A DNA stretch of 64,000 bases, taken from positions 1 to 64,000 of the forward strand of contig JAEXYZ010000045.1 of NCBI GenBank assembly GCA_023405135.1. The letters are read 5' to 3'. The position numbers and the translations under genes are program-made. Shown in pieces: positions 52,507-61,519 of the stretch. The stretch is from Bacillota bacterium (GTDB taxonomy: Bacteria; Bacillota; Bacilli; Bacillales_A; Planococcaceae). Under the pieces are notes generated by a model. It was not told the DNA's origin. It saw nothing but the letters and a program-made list of their open reading frames with translations, and ran no database searches. Position 1 is the stretch's first letter, and every line of letters starts with the position of its first letter.

Positions 52507-54141
52507 ATGAAATCTTATTTACATGTACTAGTTTTTCTTATCAGTATTGTTCTATTAACTGCATGTAGTTCTACCGAATCAACTGAAGCTGTAGAAGATA
52601 ATAATACTAATTCTTCTTCAACTACTGATGGGAGTAAAGTGCTGACTTTTCTATCATCTAACGCTATCGCAACAATAGATCCAGCAAAGCACACAGATGA
52701 AAGTTCAAGTCACATCGTAATCAATACGTATGATCCTTTACTATATCCAAATATAGCTGGAAAATCGATGGAACCGGCAGCTCATATTGCAAAAGAATGG
52801 TCAATAAGTGATGATGCTAAAACTTATACATTTAAAATTCAAGAAGGTGTAACGTTCCAAAGTGGGAATGCTTTAACAGCAGATGATGTTGTATTTTCCA
52901 TGCAACGTATATTATCTATCAAGCAAGGAAACTCATGGATGTGGGATGGTCTTCTAGAAGTAGAAAATGTGAAAAAGATTGATGATTTAACTGTTGAAAT
53001 GACTTTGACTCAACCTTATGCACCTTTTTTATCAACTCTAACACAATTATTTATAGTTGATAGTAAATTAGTGAATGAAAACATTCAATCTGGTGACTTT
53101 GGTGAAAATGGTGACTATGGACAAGCTTATCTTGCAGAAAATAGTGCGGGTTCTGGTCCATATAAAATTGAATCATGGCAACGGGGTTCTGAAATGAAAT
53201 TAACCTATTTTCCTGAATATTGGAAAGGTTGGTCTGAAAAACAAGTTGAAAACGTTCGATATTTAATCGTTTCAGAAGAAGCAACTCGTAAAACAATGAT
53301 ACGTTCAGGTGAAGCGCAAATGGCTGATCAATGGATGTCAAATCAAAGTAAACAAGAATTAGCAAAAGATGATTCTATTGTTCTAGCAGAAGATCCAAGT
53401 ACTCAACTTTACCATATTACAATGAATACACAAAAAGCACCGCTTGATGATGTGAACGTAAGAAAAGCAATTTCATATGCTTTTGACTATGACACAGCAA
53501 ACGATCAAGTTCTCGGAGGCGCAGAAAAAGCACAGGGGCCTGTACCATTACTTGTACCTGGTCATAGTGAAGAAGCGTCTGTATATGAATATGATTTAGA
53601 CAAAGCTAAAGAATATATGAATAAATCAAAATATAGTGGTCAAGATTTAACAATCGAATACTATTATGTAACAGATATTGAAGAAGAACGTAAAACTGGA
53701 TTATTACTACAAACAAATTTGAAAGAGATTGGTATTAATGTAGAGTTAGTAGGGGTTCCTTGGACACAAATTACAGAAATTACTTCAAATGTTGATACAA
53801 CTCCTCATATGATCGCTGTATATGACTCACTAAAATATCCGCACGTAGATAGCCATACTTATGGAATTTATCATCCAAATTCTCACGGTAGTTATCGTGC
53901 TGCTTCATGGTATGTAAATGAAGAAACTAAAACTTTACTTGATAACGCAAGAAAAGAAATCGATCCAGAAAAACAACTAAATTATTACAGAGAAGCACAA
54001 AATATTGTTGCAGAAGATGCTGTTTCAATCTTTATAGGAAACCCAACTCATAGACTAGTATATCGCAAAAATTTAGAGGGATATACATTTGTCGGGTTAA
54101 CAGGCTATGATACTTCATTCTATTACTTTACATTGCAATAA
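52507..54141 (+). CDS. Peptide/nickel-family ABC importer, substrate-binding lipoprotein
   Basis: A 544-residue solute-binding protein (SBP_bac_5, DppA/OppA family). A lipoprotein signal ends in LLTAC, making Cys20 the lipidated residue; an Asn/Ser/Thr linker follows. NTYDPLLYPNIAGKSMEPAA and TFKIQEGVTFQSGNALTADDV match the usual N-terminal blocks. It captures a peptide-like ligand at the outer face. AAGGAAGTG precedes the ATG. A hairpin at 54154 separates it from the permease genes, as in many importers where the binding protein is made in excess. The ligand could be a di- or oligopeptide or a hydantoin derivative. Confidence 0.9.
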   Translation: MKSYLHVLVFLISIVLLTACSSTESTEAVEDNNTNSSSTTDGSKVLTFLSSNAIATIDPAKHTDESSSHIVINTYDPLLYPNIAGKSMEPAAHIAKEWSISDDAKTYTFKIQEGVTFQSGNALTADDVVFSMQRILSIKQGNSWMWDGLLEVENVKKIDDLTVEMTLTQPYAPFLSTLTQLFIVDSKLVNENIQSGDFGENGDYGQAYLAENSAGSGPYKIESWQRGSEMKLTYFPEYWKGWSEKQVENVRYLIVSEEATRKTMIRSGEAQMADQWMSNQSKQELAKDDSIVLAEDPSTQLYHITMNTQKAPLDDVNVRKAISYAFDYDTANDQVLGGAEKAQGPVPLLVPGHSEEASVYEYDLDKAKEYMNKSKYSGQDLTIEYYYVTDIEEERKTGLLLQTNLKEIGINVELVGVPWTQITEITSNVDTTPHMIAVYDSLKYPHVDSHTYGIYHPNSHGSYRAASWYVNEETKTLLDNARKEIDPEKQLNYYREAQNIVAEDAVSIFIGNPTHRLVYRKNLEGYTFVGLTGYDTSFYYFTLQ

Positions 54142-54153
54142 AGATTAATAGTT

Positions 54154-54180
54154 TGAGGGGATAACTTCCCCTCATTCTTT
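54154..54180 (+). terminator. Attenuating hairpin after the binding-protein gene
   Basis: TGAGGGG (54154-54160) and CCCCTCA (54168-54174), followed by TTCTTT. Placed within the operon, it likely gives partial termination or 3'-end protection. Confidence 0.7.
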
Positions 54181-54237
54181 AATTAGTTAATTGGTATCTA
54201 TGTATATCTTCTATTTTCTTGAAAGGAGGAAATTTAT

Positions 54238-55236
54238 ATGAAAGAATTTTTGATTAAACGCTCCCTCCAAATAATACCTGTGCTAATTGGATTATCATTT
54301 CTTATCTTCTTGTTAACACGAATAATGCCTGGTGATTCAGTGAAACTTGCATTAGGTCCAGATGCTAGTAATGAACAAGTAGAAATAATGAGAGAGTCAA
54401 TGGGACTTAATGAACCATTTATTATGCAATACTTTAATTATGTAACTGGTTTATTTACAGGTGATTGGGGAATGTCACTTTTAACAAATCGAAATGTTGG
54501 ATCTGACCTTATCGAACGTTTTCCTGCAACATTAGAACTCGTATTATTATCTATGTTAATTGCTATAGTTGTTGGTATACCACTTGGAGTTATTTCTGCA
54601 GTTAGAAAAGATAAATTTTTTGATCATCTTTCGAGAATCTTTGCATTATCTGGCGTGGCAATACCGCGTTTTTGGTTAGGTATTATGCTGCAAATTGTAT
54701 TCGCATACTGGCTATCGATGTTACCAACTGTTGGGAGAGGAGAAATTATTCCGACAAATATTACTGGCCTTAGACTTCTAGATAGTTTATTAACAGGAAA
54801 TATTGAAGCTTTTGTCGATAGTTTTAAACATATTATTCTACCTGCAATTGCATTATCAGTTGGTACCTTAGCTCAAATTATGCGTATGACTCGAGCTAAT
54901 ATGATAGAACAGCTGAATAAAGACTATATTACAGCAGCAAAAGCGTATGGACTACCTTCAAAATTAATTATCCATCGTTATATGTTAAAAAATGCATTTA
55001 CATCTACTTTAACAGTTATTGGATTATCTTTCGGATACTTATTGGGAAATGCATTTTTAGTAGAAGCAGTCTTTGGATGGCCAGGAATAGCGCAATATGG
55101 AATTGATGCTGTTATATATAAAGACTTCAATGCAATTATTGGTGTAACTTTAGTCATTGGTATCATTTTCTCGATTACTAATTTATTAGTAGACCTCATT
55201 TATGGTTACTTAGATCCAAGAATAAAATTTGAATAA
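54238..55236 (+). CDS. ABC importer permease, DppB/OppB type
   Basis: A 332-residue inner-membrane subunit with six helices. The family start FLIKRSLQIIPVLIGLSFL, with RIMPGD following, and the EAA loop YITAAKAYGLPSKLIIHRYM, which contacts the ATPase, are clear. It pairs with the next gene product to form the translocation channel. AAAGGAGG lies 6 nt before the ATG. The downstream permease begins 18 nt after its stop. Confidence 0.92.
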   Translation: MKEFLIKRSLQIIPVLIGLSFLIFLLTRIMPGDSVKLALGPDASNEQVEIMRESMGLNEPFIMQYFNYVTGLFTGDWGMSLLTNRNVGSDLIERFPATLELVLLSMLIAIVVGIPLGVISAVRKDKFFDHLSRIFALSGVAIPRFWLGIMLQIVFAYWLSMLPTVGRGEIIPTNITGLRLLDSLLTGNIEAFVDSFKHIILPAIALSVGTLAQIMRMTRANMIEQLNKDYITAAKAYGLPSKLIIHRYMLKNAFTSTLTVIGLSFGYLLGNAFLVEAVFGWPGIAQYGIDAVIYKDFNAIIGVTLVIGIIFSITNLLVDLIYGYLDPRIKFE

Positions 55237-55254
55237 AGAGAGGGGGATGAAACG

Positions 55255-56163
55255 ATGAGCACTCAAAAAGCAATTAATGAAATTAGTAATGCAGATCCTG
55301 TAAAAGAGCTGACACAACAAGAATGGAAGAAAGCATGGTATCGATTTAAAAAAAGTAAACTCAGTATGATTGGATTATCTATAGTATTAATTATAATATT
55401 AGCAGCAGTGTTCGCACCAGTGATAGCTCCATATTCAGAGGATGTTGGTTCTGTTGTGAAATTTGATCAAGCTCATATGCCACCTAGTGCAGACCACTGG
55501 TTTGGAACTGACGAGGTAGGTAGAGATATATTTTCTAGAATTTTATATGGTGCCCGTTTATCATTAACTCTCGGTTTTACCGTTATGATAATTGCGATTG
55601 TAATTGGTGTACCCCTTGGTCTTATTGCGGGGTATTTTGGTGGAAAAGTAAACTCAATAATTATGCGTATAACTGATATTTTTTTATCAATCCCTTCTTT
55701 GGTACTAGCATTGGCAGTTGCTGCAATTATGGAACCAAGCTTAATAAATACAATGATTGCAGTAAGTTTTGGTTGGTGGCCGTGGTTTACTAGATTAGTT
55801 CAAGGTGAAGTGTTAACACTTAAAAATGAGCAATATATACAGGCGAGTATTGGTATTGGTACAGGCAAATTCCGTATTATGTTTAAGGAAATATTACCGA
55901 ATTGTATTTCTCCTATTATTGTAAAAGCAACACTAGATTTTGGTTTTGTAATTTTACTTGGAGCATCCCTTGGATTTTTAGGTTTAGGAGCACAGCCTCC
56001 AATACCGGAATGGGGAACAATGATTTCTGAAGGTCGCTTATATTTACCTGAAATCTGGTGGCAATCAACATTTCCAGGATTATTCATTTTTTTAACAGTT
56101 CTTGGATTCAATTTACTTGGAGATGGTCTCCGAGATGTGTTAGATGTTCAACTTGAGGATTAG
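55255..56163 (+). CDS. ABC importer permease, DppC/OppC type
   Basis: A 302-residue second permease. A cytoplasmic N-terminus (about 1-38) precedes the OppC_N helix (MIGLSIVLIIILAAVFAPVI), followed by HWFGTDEVGRDIFSRILYGA, the diagnostic DppC block. Five further helices and the EAA loop YIQASIGIGTGKFRIMFKEI complete the domain. GAGAGGGGG precedes the ATG. The next ATPase gene starts 11 nt after its stop. Confidence 0.92.
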   Translation: MSTQKAINEISNADPVKELTQQEWKKAWYRFKKSKLSMIGLSIVLIIILAAVFAPVIAPYSEDVGSVVKFDQAHMPPSADHWFGTDEVGRDIFSRILYGARLSLTLGFTVMIIAIVIGVPLGLIAGYFGGKVNSIIMRITDIFLSIPSLVLALAVAAIMEPSLINTMIAVSFGWWPWFTRLVQGEVLTLKNEQYIQASIGIGTGKFRIMFKEILPNCISPIIVKATLDFGFVILLGASLGFLGLGAQPPIPEWGTMISEGRLYLPEIWWQSTFPGLFIFLTVLGFNLLGDGLRDVLDVQLED

Positions 56164-56174
56164 GGGGGATATTT

Positions 56175-57194
56175 ATGGGTGAAAATTTATTAGAAATTAA
56201 TAATTTAAAACTACGTTTCCCTACATATGAAGGTGAAGCGAAAGTAATTGAGGACATTAGTCTCCATGTCAAAAAAGGAGAAGTAATATCATTAGTTGGA
56301 GAATCAGGTTGTGGAAAGTCTGTAACAGTACGTTCGATTATGGGTTTACTTCCAAAAGCAAAATATCCCTCTGGTGAAATTCTTTTTGACAATATGAATT
56401 TACTTAAATTAAAGGAAAATGAATGGAATCAAATACGTGGTAAAGGAATATCGATGATTTTTCAAGATCCAATGACATCCCTTAATCCTGTTTTTAAGAT
56501 TAAAGAACAAATGATGAATGTCTATTTATATCAAGGGAAAAAGAAGGCTTCGCGATTTATTAGCAAGAACCTTAAACAAAAAGCTTATAATCGTTCATTA
56601 GAGTTATTAATAAAAATGAGAATACCGGATCCTGAATCAATTTTAGAACGTTACCCTTCAGAATTAAGTGGAGGGATGAGACAGAGAATACTAATTGCAT
56701 TAGCTCTTATCCACCAGCCTAAATTATTAATTGCTGATGAACCTGGTACTGCTCTTGATGTTTCGGTTCAAGAACAGATATTAATTGAACTTAAAAGACT
56801 TGTGCAAGAAGAAGGAATTTCAATGATTTTTATTACTCATAACCTTGGTGTTGCTCGAGAAATCAGTGATCGTATATATGTAATGTATGCAGGGACTGTT
56901 GTTGAACATTCTCCGTCAAAAAAACTTTTCGAAGAACAACTCCATCCATATACACAAGGATTATTACATTCAATCCCAACTTTAGATGGAAAGATGGGTT
57001 CAGGTATTGATGGTACAATACCAAGTCTAATAAATCCTCCTAAAGGTTGCCGTTTTTACGATAGATGTACAGTTCGCCAATCAAAGTGTCAAGAACAACC
57101 ACCAGTTTTAATTGAAATGGGTGATAACAAAAAAGTGGCCTGTATATTATATGAAGATACAGAAACTGAAGTGAAAAGGGGGGTAACAACATGA
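56175..57194 (+). CDS. ABC importer ATPase, DppD/OppD type
   Basis: A 339-residue ATPase. Walker A is GESGCGKS, the signature LSGGMRQR and Walker B LLIADEPGTALD; most homologues have EPTTALD, a small deviation. The C-terminal oligopeptide-transporter tail has the cysteine cluster CRFYDRCTVRQSKC and a later VACIL, positions that in some DppD proteins hold an iron-sulfur cluster. GGGGGGAT precedes the ATG. Its stop overlaps the next ATPase gene by 4 nt. Confidence 0.92.
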   Translation: MGENLLEINNLKLRFPTYEGEAKVIEDISLHVKKGEVISLVGESGCGKSVTVRSIMGLLPKAKYPSGEILFDNMNLLKLKENEWNQIRGKGISMIFQDPMTSLNPVFKIKEQMMNVYLYQGKKKASRFISKNLKQKAYNRSLELLIKMRIPDPESILERYPSELSGGMRQRILIALALIHQPKLLIADEPGTALDVSVQEQILIELKRLVQEEGISMIFITHNLGVAREISDRIYVMYAGTVVEHSPSKKLFEEQLHPYTQGLLHSIPTLDGKMGSGIDGTIPSLINPPKGCRFYDRCTVRQSKCQEQPPVLIEMGDNKKVACILYEDTETEVKRGVTT

Positions 57195-58204
57195 GTGAAA
57201 TAATGATGGAAATAAAATCAATAAAAAAATACTTTCCTATAAACAAAGGTCTTCTAAAGCGTAAAATTGGAGATGTAAAAGCTGTAGATGATATTTCATT
57301 AAACATACCTAAAGGTAAAACAATTGCTATTGTTGGTGAATCAGGATCAGGAAAAACAACTTTGTTAAAAACCATCATGAGATTTTATGAACCAACGAGC
57401 GGTGAAATATGGTTTGATGGAATTAACATTGCAAACTTAGAAGAAAAAGATTTGAAAGCATTAAGATTAGATATGCAAATGGTTTTCCAAGATCCATCCA
57501 CTTCACTGAACCCCCGCAAACGAATAATAGATATATTAGAAGAACCTTTGATTGTTCACAAAAAAGGGAATAAGAGTGAGCGATTGGCTCAAATGGAAAA
57601 ACTAATTGAACTTGTAGAATTACCAAAAGAGTTTTTATATAGATATCCGCATTCCTTAAGTGGTGGACAAAAACAAAGAATTGGTATTGCTCGAGCACTG
57701 GCACTTAACCCTAAATTTATTTGTTTAGATGAACCCACATCAGCCCTAGACGTTTCTGTACAGGCCAAAATAATTGATCTCCTAAAAAAATTACAAAAAG
57801 AACTAGGCTTAACTTATTTGTTCATTACTCATGATTTAAGTCTAGTCCGCAATTTTGCAGATTATGTAGGGGTAATGTATTTAGGTACACTTGTTGAGTA
57901 TGGAGAAGTTCGTTCTGTTTTTGAACAACCACTAAATCCATATACTCAATCTTTACTCTCTTCAATTCCCGTAGTATCTGACGCAGAACAAAATATGCTA
58001 CCGATTAAAATCCCTTTAAAAGGGGAAATACCAAGCCCTATTAACGTTCCAATTGGATGCAAATTTCATACAAGATGTCCTTATAAACAAGAAATCTGTT
58101 TAACGGCTCCACCTGTATCTCCATCTTTAAATGGAGGTTATGTATTATGCCATAACTATAAAGAAATCCAATCAAACCCAGATGATTTGTTAATAAAGAA
58201 TTAA
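57191..58204 (+). CDS. ABC importer ATPase, DppF/OppF type
   Basis: A 337-residue second ATPase. Walker A is GESGSGKT, signature LSGGQKQR, Walker B FICLDEPTSALD. The extended N-terminus (IKKYFPINKGLLKRK) is typical of the F-type subunit, and the C-terminus has CKFHTRCPYKQEIC. The ATG overlaps the DppD-like gene by 4 nt and AAGGGGGG lies upstream. With the binding protein and two permeases it makes a complete importer. Confidence 0.92.
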   Translation: MSEIMMEIKSIKKYFPINKGLLKRKIGDVKAVDDISLNIPKGKTIAIVGESGSGKTTLLKTIMRFYEPTSGEIWFDGINIANLEEKDLKALRLDMQMVFQDPSTSLNPRKRIIDILEEPLIVHKKGNKSERLAQMEKLIELVELPKEFLYRYPHSLSGGQKQRIGIARALALNPKFICLDEPTSALDVSVQAKIIDLLKKLQKELGLTYLFITHDLSLVRNFADYVGVMYLGTLVEYGEVRSVFEQPLNPYTQSLLSSIPVVSDAEQNMLPIKIPLKGEIPSPINVPIGCKFHTRCPYKQEICLTAPPVSPSLNGGYVLCHNYKEIQSNPDDLLIKN

Positions 58205-58221
58205 AAGAGGAGAGAAGAACT

Positions 58222-59316
58222 ATGGAGCCAACAGTACTTTTAGAGCCAAGAACTGAAAAATTAATTGCAAAAATGAAAGAAAAAGATTTTGATGGTGTAA
58301 TAATTTTCCCAGGCTCAAGTATGTATTACCTTACAGGTTTAAAATTAAAACCTAGTGAGCGAATTACATTTGTTCTTATCCGAAAAACTGGTGAAAAAAT
58401 ATTTGTATTGCCTGAAGTTGAAAAAGATAAAATGACTAATATTAAATTTAATAACCTTTTTATCTACAAAGATGATCCATTAACAGCAATAACCCAACTT
58501 AAAATACATGTTGATTTATTAGGTAAAATTGGCTTTGAGGCTAATAGTGTACGAATGTTTGAATATCAATCGATTAATCATTTAGCTACAAATTTTTCAA
58601 ATTTTGATGAAGAGATTGAAAATTTAAGAATGATAAAAGAAGATTATGAAATTAATTCTATGAAAAAAGCAGTACAAATTATAGAGGATAGCTTAACTGC
58701 TACTTTAGATTTTATTAAACCTGGTAAAACAGAACGAGAAGTTGCTAGTCATTTAGAGTATGAGATGAGAAAAAGGGGAGCAGAAGGATTTCCTTTCGAA
58801 ACTATTGTTGCCTCTGGTTATAGAGGAGCGCTTCCACATGGTCGTGCTAGTGAAAAAATAATAGAATCGGGGGAATTTGTTGTACTTGATTTTGGCGCTA
58901 TCTATAACGGGTATGCGGCAGATATTACTAGAACAATTGGTATTGGTAATGTGAAAACAGCATGGGTTAACATCTATAATATCGTTAAAACTGCTCAAGA
59001 GTATGCAATTAATACAGTAAAACCGGGAATCACTGCAGAAGAAGTTGATCATGCTGCAAGAGATGTAATAACAAGTGCTGGCTATGGTACTTATTTTACC
59101 CATAGAACTGGCCATGGAATTGGTGTTGATTGTCATGAAGCACCTTATATTAGAGCTGGAAATAGTGTTAAATTACAACCTAATATGACTTTCACAATAG
59201 AACCTGGCATCTACATACCAGGAGAGTTAGGTGTTCGTATTGAAGATGATGTAGTTGTTACTGAAAATGGTGTAATGAATTTAATGACATTTACTAGAGA
59301 ATTAATAATTTTATAA
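58222..59316 (+). CDS. M24-family metallopeptidase (Xaa-Pro dipeptidase type)
   Basis: A 364-residue enzyme of the pita-bread fold. A creatinase-like N-terminal domain (about 1-135) precedes the catalytic domain. All five metal ligands of M24 peptidases can be read: two Asp in VLDFGAIYNGYAADITRT, His in TGHGIGVDCHEAPY, and two Glu in TIEPGIY and RIEDDV. It should thus be a metallopeptidase rather than creatinase, which lacks them. AGAGGAGAG precedes the ATG, 17 nt after the importer genes, so it probably acts on what they bring in. Proline-containing or N-blocked dipeptides are candidate substrates. Confidence 0.88.
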   Translation: MEPTVLLEPRTEKLIAKMKEKDFDGVIIFPGSSMYYLTGLKLKPSERITFVLIRKTGEKIFVLPEVEKDKMTNIKFNNLFIYKDDPLTAITQLKIHVDLLGKIGFEANSVRMFEYQSINHLATNFSNFDEEIENLRMIKEDYEINSMKKAVQIIEDSLTATLDFIKPGKTEREVASHLEYEMRKRGAEGFPFETIVASGYRGALPHGRASEKIIESGEFVVLDFGAIYNGYAADITRTIGIGNVKTAWVNIYNIVKTAQEYAINTVKPGITAEEVDHAARDVITSAGYGTYFTHRTGHGIGVDCHEAPYIRAGNSVKLQPNMTFTIEPGIYIPGELGVRIEDDVVVTENGVMNLMTFTRELIIL

Positions 59317-59344
59317 ATATTAATGACATTTAGGAGTGATATAT

Positions 59345-60046
59345 TTGAGAATTGCACATGTTTTGCCAGTTCCAATTTCGAACCAACGTGAACAAAGTCT
59401 ACGTAATTTATTCGATAGTATTGTCCATGATGATACGATTGTGGATATTATTTCTTATCCAGATGGTCCTAGTGATTTAGAGTATCATACCGATGATATT
59501 AAAGCTATTCAATTAATGCTAAATGATGTAGAACGATTAAAAAATTATGATGCATTAAGCATTGCTTGTTTTTACGACCCGGGTATTAGAGAATTAAAAG
59601 AGGCTTTAGAAATACCAGTTATTGGTATAGCTCAAGCATCATATATGATCGCTCAAATTTATGGTTATACTTATTCGGTTATTGTGGGAAGACAGAAACA
59701 TATACCTAAAATGAGAGACAATACGATTCTTTATGGATTGAATCATAAAGTCATATCTTGGAAAAATTTAAACATGTCTGTAGATGAATTAAAGAGATAT
59801 CCAGAAAAATCAAAATCAATTACGGATGAGTTAGTAAAGGAAGCGATAGAGAGAGATGGTGCAGAAGTAATTATTTTAGGGTGCGGTGCTCTTTCAGGAT
59901 TAGAAGACGACTTGCAAAAGAAATATAATGTTCCAGTCATTAATCCTGTTATAGCTGGTATTACATGTGCCGAATTGTTAGCATCGTTAAAGGTTAAAGC
60001 GAATTTAACAACGAGTAAACTGTATGATTTTGAATGTAAATCTTAA
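59345..60046 (+). CDS. Hydantoin / Asp-Glu-type racemase, two-cysteine cofactor-free
   Basis: A 233-residue racemase of the Asp/Glu/hydantoin superfamily. The two catalytic cysteines are Cys75 (LSIACFYDPG) and Cys180 (ILGCGALSG), matching hydantoin racemase spacing (for instance Cys76 and Cys181). It should interconvert D- and L-isomers by two-base proton transfer. AGGAGTG lies 6 nt before a TTG at 59345, which I prefer to a GTG at 59336 overlapping that site. It is the last gene of the cluster, 28 nt after the M24 gene. No clear terminator follows. Confidence 0.85.
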   Translation: MRIAHVLPVPISNQREQSLRNLFDSIVHDDTIVDIISYPDGPSDLEYHTDDIKAIQLMLNDVERLKNYDALSIACFYDPGIRELKEALEIPVIGIAQASYMIAQIYGYTYSVIVGRQKHIPKMRDNTILYGLNHKVISWKNLNMSVDELKRYPEKSKSITDELVKEAIERDGAEVIILGCGALSGLEDDLQKKYNVPVINPVIAGITCAELLASLKVKANLTTSKLYDFECKS

Positions 60047-60293
60047 GTAATTTCAACTATTAGAGAAATATATAGTAATGATAGGCCATTAAAACTGTTT
60101 TTACCTCAAGTGAAAATATATAAAAAAGTAGTTAACAATGCAATTAAGGGGTTTTAATTAGAAAATGGTGGAAAATTCCTTAAATTTAAACAAGCGAAGC
60201 TATTTATTATTAGGTAAAGTGTACTACACAGTGTAGGCTTATAAAAAGGTATTTCACCCCAACATATAGAATTATTTTTTAGGTGGTGAAATT

Positions 60294-60524
60294 ATGAAAC
60301 TAGTACGACGTATATTAATCATTTTATCTGTGTTATTTCTTGGGTTTTTAATTATAGTTATTAGTAATTCACAATTGCTAAATTCATTAGTAGTGGGTAT
60401 TGTTATTGTTATTATTTTAAAACAATTAGGACTATTTGGTAGTGAAAAAGGTTATGATCATGACCATTACGGGCATTATTCTGATTCTGATTGGGATGAC
60501 GGTGATGACAGCAATGATGATTAG
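60294..60524 (+). CDS. Small two-helix membrane protein with acidic His/Asp tail
   Basis: A 76-residue protein with two adjacent transmembrane helices (about 6-25 and 29-46). The tail (about 50-76) is almost all Asp, His, Ser and Tyr (GYDHDHYGHYSDSDWDDGD), which could bind metal ions. I do not know the family. TAGGTGGTG precedes the ATG. A terminator follows at 60577. The preceding 247 nt (60047-60293) hold no ORF I can support. GTGTACTACACAGTGTAGG near 60220 is a partial palindrome of unknown meaning. Confidence 0.6.
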   Translation: MKLVRRILIILSVLFLGFLIIVISNSQLLNSLVVGIVIVIILKQLGLFGSEKGYDHDHYGHYSDSDWDDGDDSNDD

Positions 60525-60576
60525 TCTCACATTGTGCAGCAACTTCTTAACGTTTTATTCGATATCAATTAAATGT

Positions 60577-60603
60577 AAAGCACTCTCGTTTTGAGGGTGC
60601 TTT
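60577..60603 (+). terminator. Terminator of the small membrane protein gene
   Basis: AAAGCACTCTC (60577-60587) pairs with GAGGGTGCTTT (60593-60603) with a G-U pair, followed by AAATTTT. Confidence 0.8.
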
Positions 60604-60800
60604 AAATTTTGCGACAACATAATTTTTATTTGGAGTTCATTTGGTAAATGTGTTATTAATATAATTAATTTTAATATTCAACATTAGTTAAAATATAGCT
60701 TTTTATATGTTAACTTTTGAATAAAGCTGCAATTTTAATTTTTAAAAACTCCGTCAAGTCAACGATTATTACGTTATACTATAAACTAGAGGTGAATCCA

Positions 60801-61223
60801 ATGTTTGTAAGTGAAAAACAAATCGAAATACGATATGCAGAAACAGATCAAATGGGTGTGGTTTATCATGCGAACTATCTTGTGTGGATGGAGATTGGTC
60901 GTACGAAACTGATTCAAGATCTTGGTTTTAATTATGCTGGATTAGAGGAACAAGGATACATATCTCCAGTACTTGATCTATCAATTCAATATAAAAAAGC
61001 GATGAGATACGGACAAGTAGCAACGGTTCGAACTTGGGTTGAATCCCATTCAAAGCTTCGAACTACATACGGCTACGAAATATTGCATGAAGATGGGTCA
61101 ATTGCTGCAACAGGTAAGTCAATTCATACGTTAGTGAAAAAAGATAATTTCAGACCTTATCCTTTGAGCAAAGTTGACCCAATTTGGGAAGCGAAATATT
61201 TGGAAGTTGCACATAATAATTAG
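60801..61223 (+). CDS. Acyl-CoA thioesterase, 4HBT family (YneP/YbgC type)
   Basis: A 140-residue hotdog-fold thioesterase. The active-site Asp is in AETDQMGVVYHANYLVWME, the hallmark of the 4-hydroxybenzoyl-CoA thioesterase family, and the rest fits one hotdog domain. It hydrolyses acyl-CoA thioesters in the cytoplasm; chain preference is unknown. AGAGGTG lies 6 nt before the ATG at 60801. The open frame upstream to 60717 is AT-rich non-coding sequence. In B. subtilis the homologue YneP lies near the ccd genes, but here the two are about 50 kb apart. Confidence 0.85.
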   Translation: MFVSEKQIEIRYAETDQMGVVYHANYLVWMEIGRTKLIQDLGFNYAGLEEQGYISPVLDLSIQYKKAMRYGQVATVRTWVESHSKLRTTYGYEILHEDGSIAATGKSIHTLVKKDNFRPYPLSKVDPIWEAKYLEVAHNN

Positions 61224-61260
61224 TACAACTTAAGCAAATTGACAATAGTTGATAGATTTA

Positions 61261-61298
61261 AACCTTATCCAAATCAATAGTCTCGGATAAGGTTTTTT
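61261..61298 (+). terminator. Terminator of the thioesterase gene
   Basis: AACCTTATCC (61261-61270) and GGATAAGGTT (61285-61294) form a perfect 10-bp stem, followed by TTTT. Confidence 0.9.
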
Positions 61299-61381
61299 CG
61301 TGAATTTCTAGGTCTTGTAAGAGAAATTCTCACTATTTACCTCTTTTTCATTACCTTATAAATATCATATAATAGTATATA

Positions 61382-61410
61382 TTTAAATCTATTAATAAAT
61401 GTAGTATACT
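61382..61410 (+). promoter_or_regulatory. Possible promoter of mqo
   Basis: TTTAAA (61382-61387), 17 nt, TATACT (61405-61410) with TG one base before the -10. An overlapping TATAAT at 61410 lacks a -35 partner. The leader is about 100 nt. Confidence 0.45.
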
Positions 61411-61519
61411 ATAATACGGTTATAAGAAACGAAACAGAAAAGATGGGTTCCTTAGCCAGTTTTTCTTTAGGTAGGACACAGCATCTTTGCTGCAAATTTA
61501 GGGGAAAAGGTTGGTAAAA

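Noticed and set aside
58222..59316. Creatinase assignment for the M24 protein
   Set aside because: Creatinase lacks the metal ligands, and all five are present here.
60060..60155. Frame reading IREIYSNDRPLKLFLPQVK and on to a stop
   Set aside because: No start codon or ribosome site and only about 35 codons; may be a gene fragment but too short to support.
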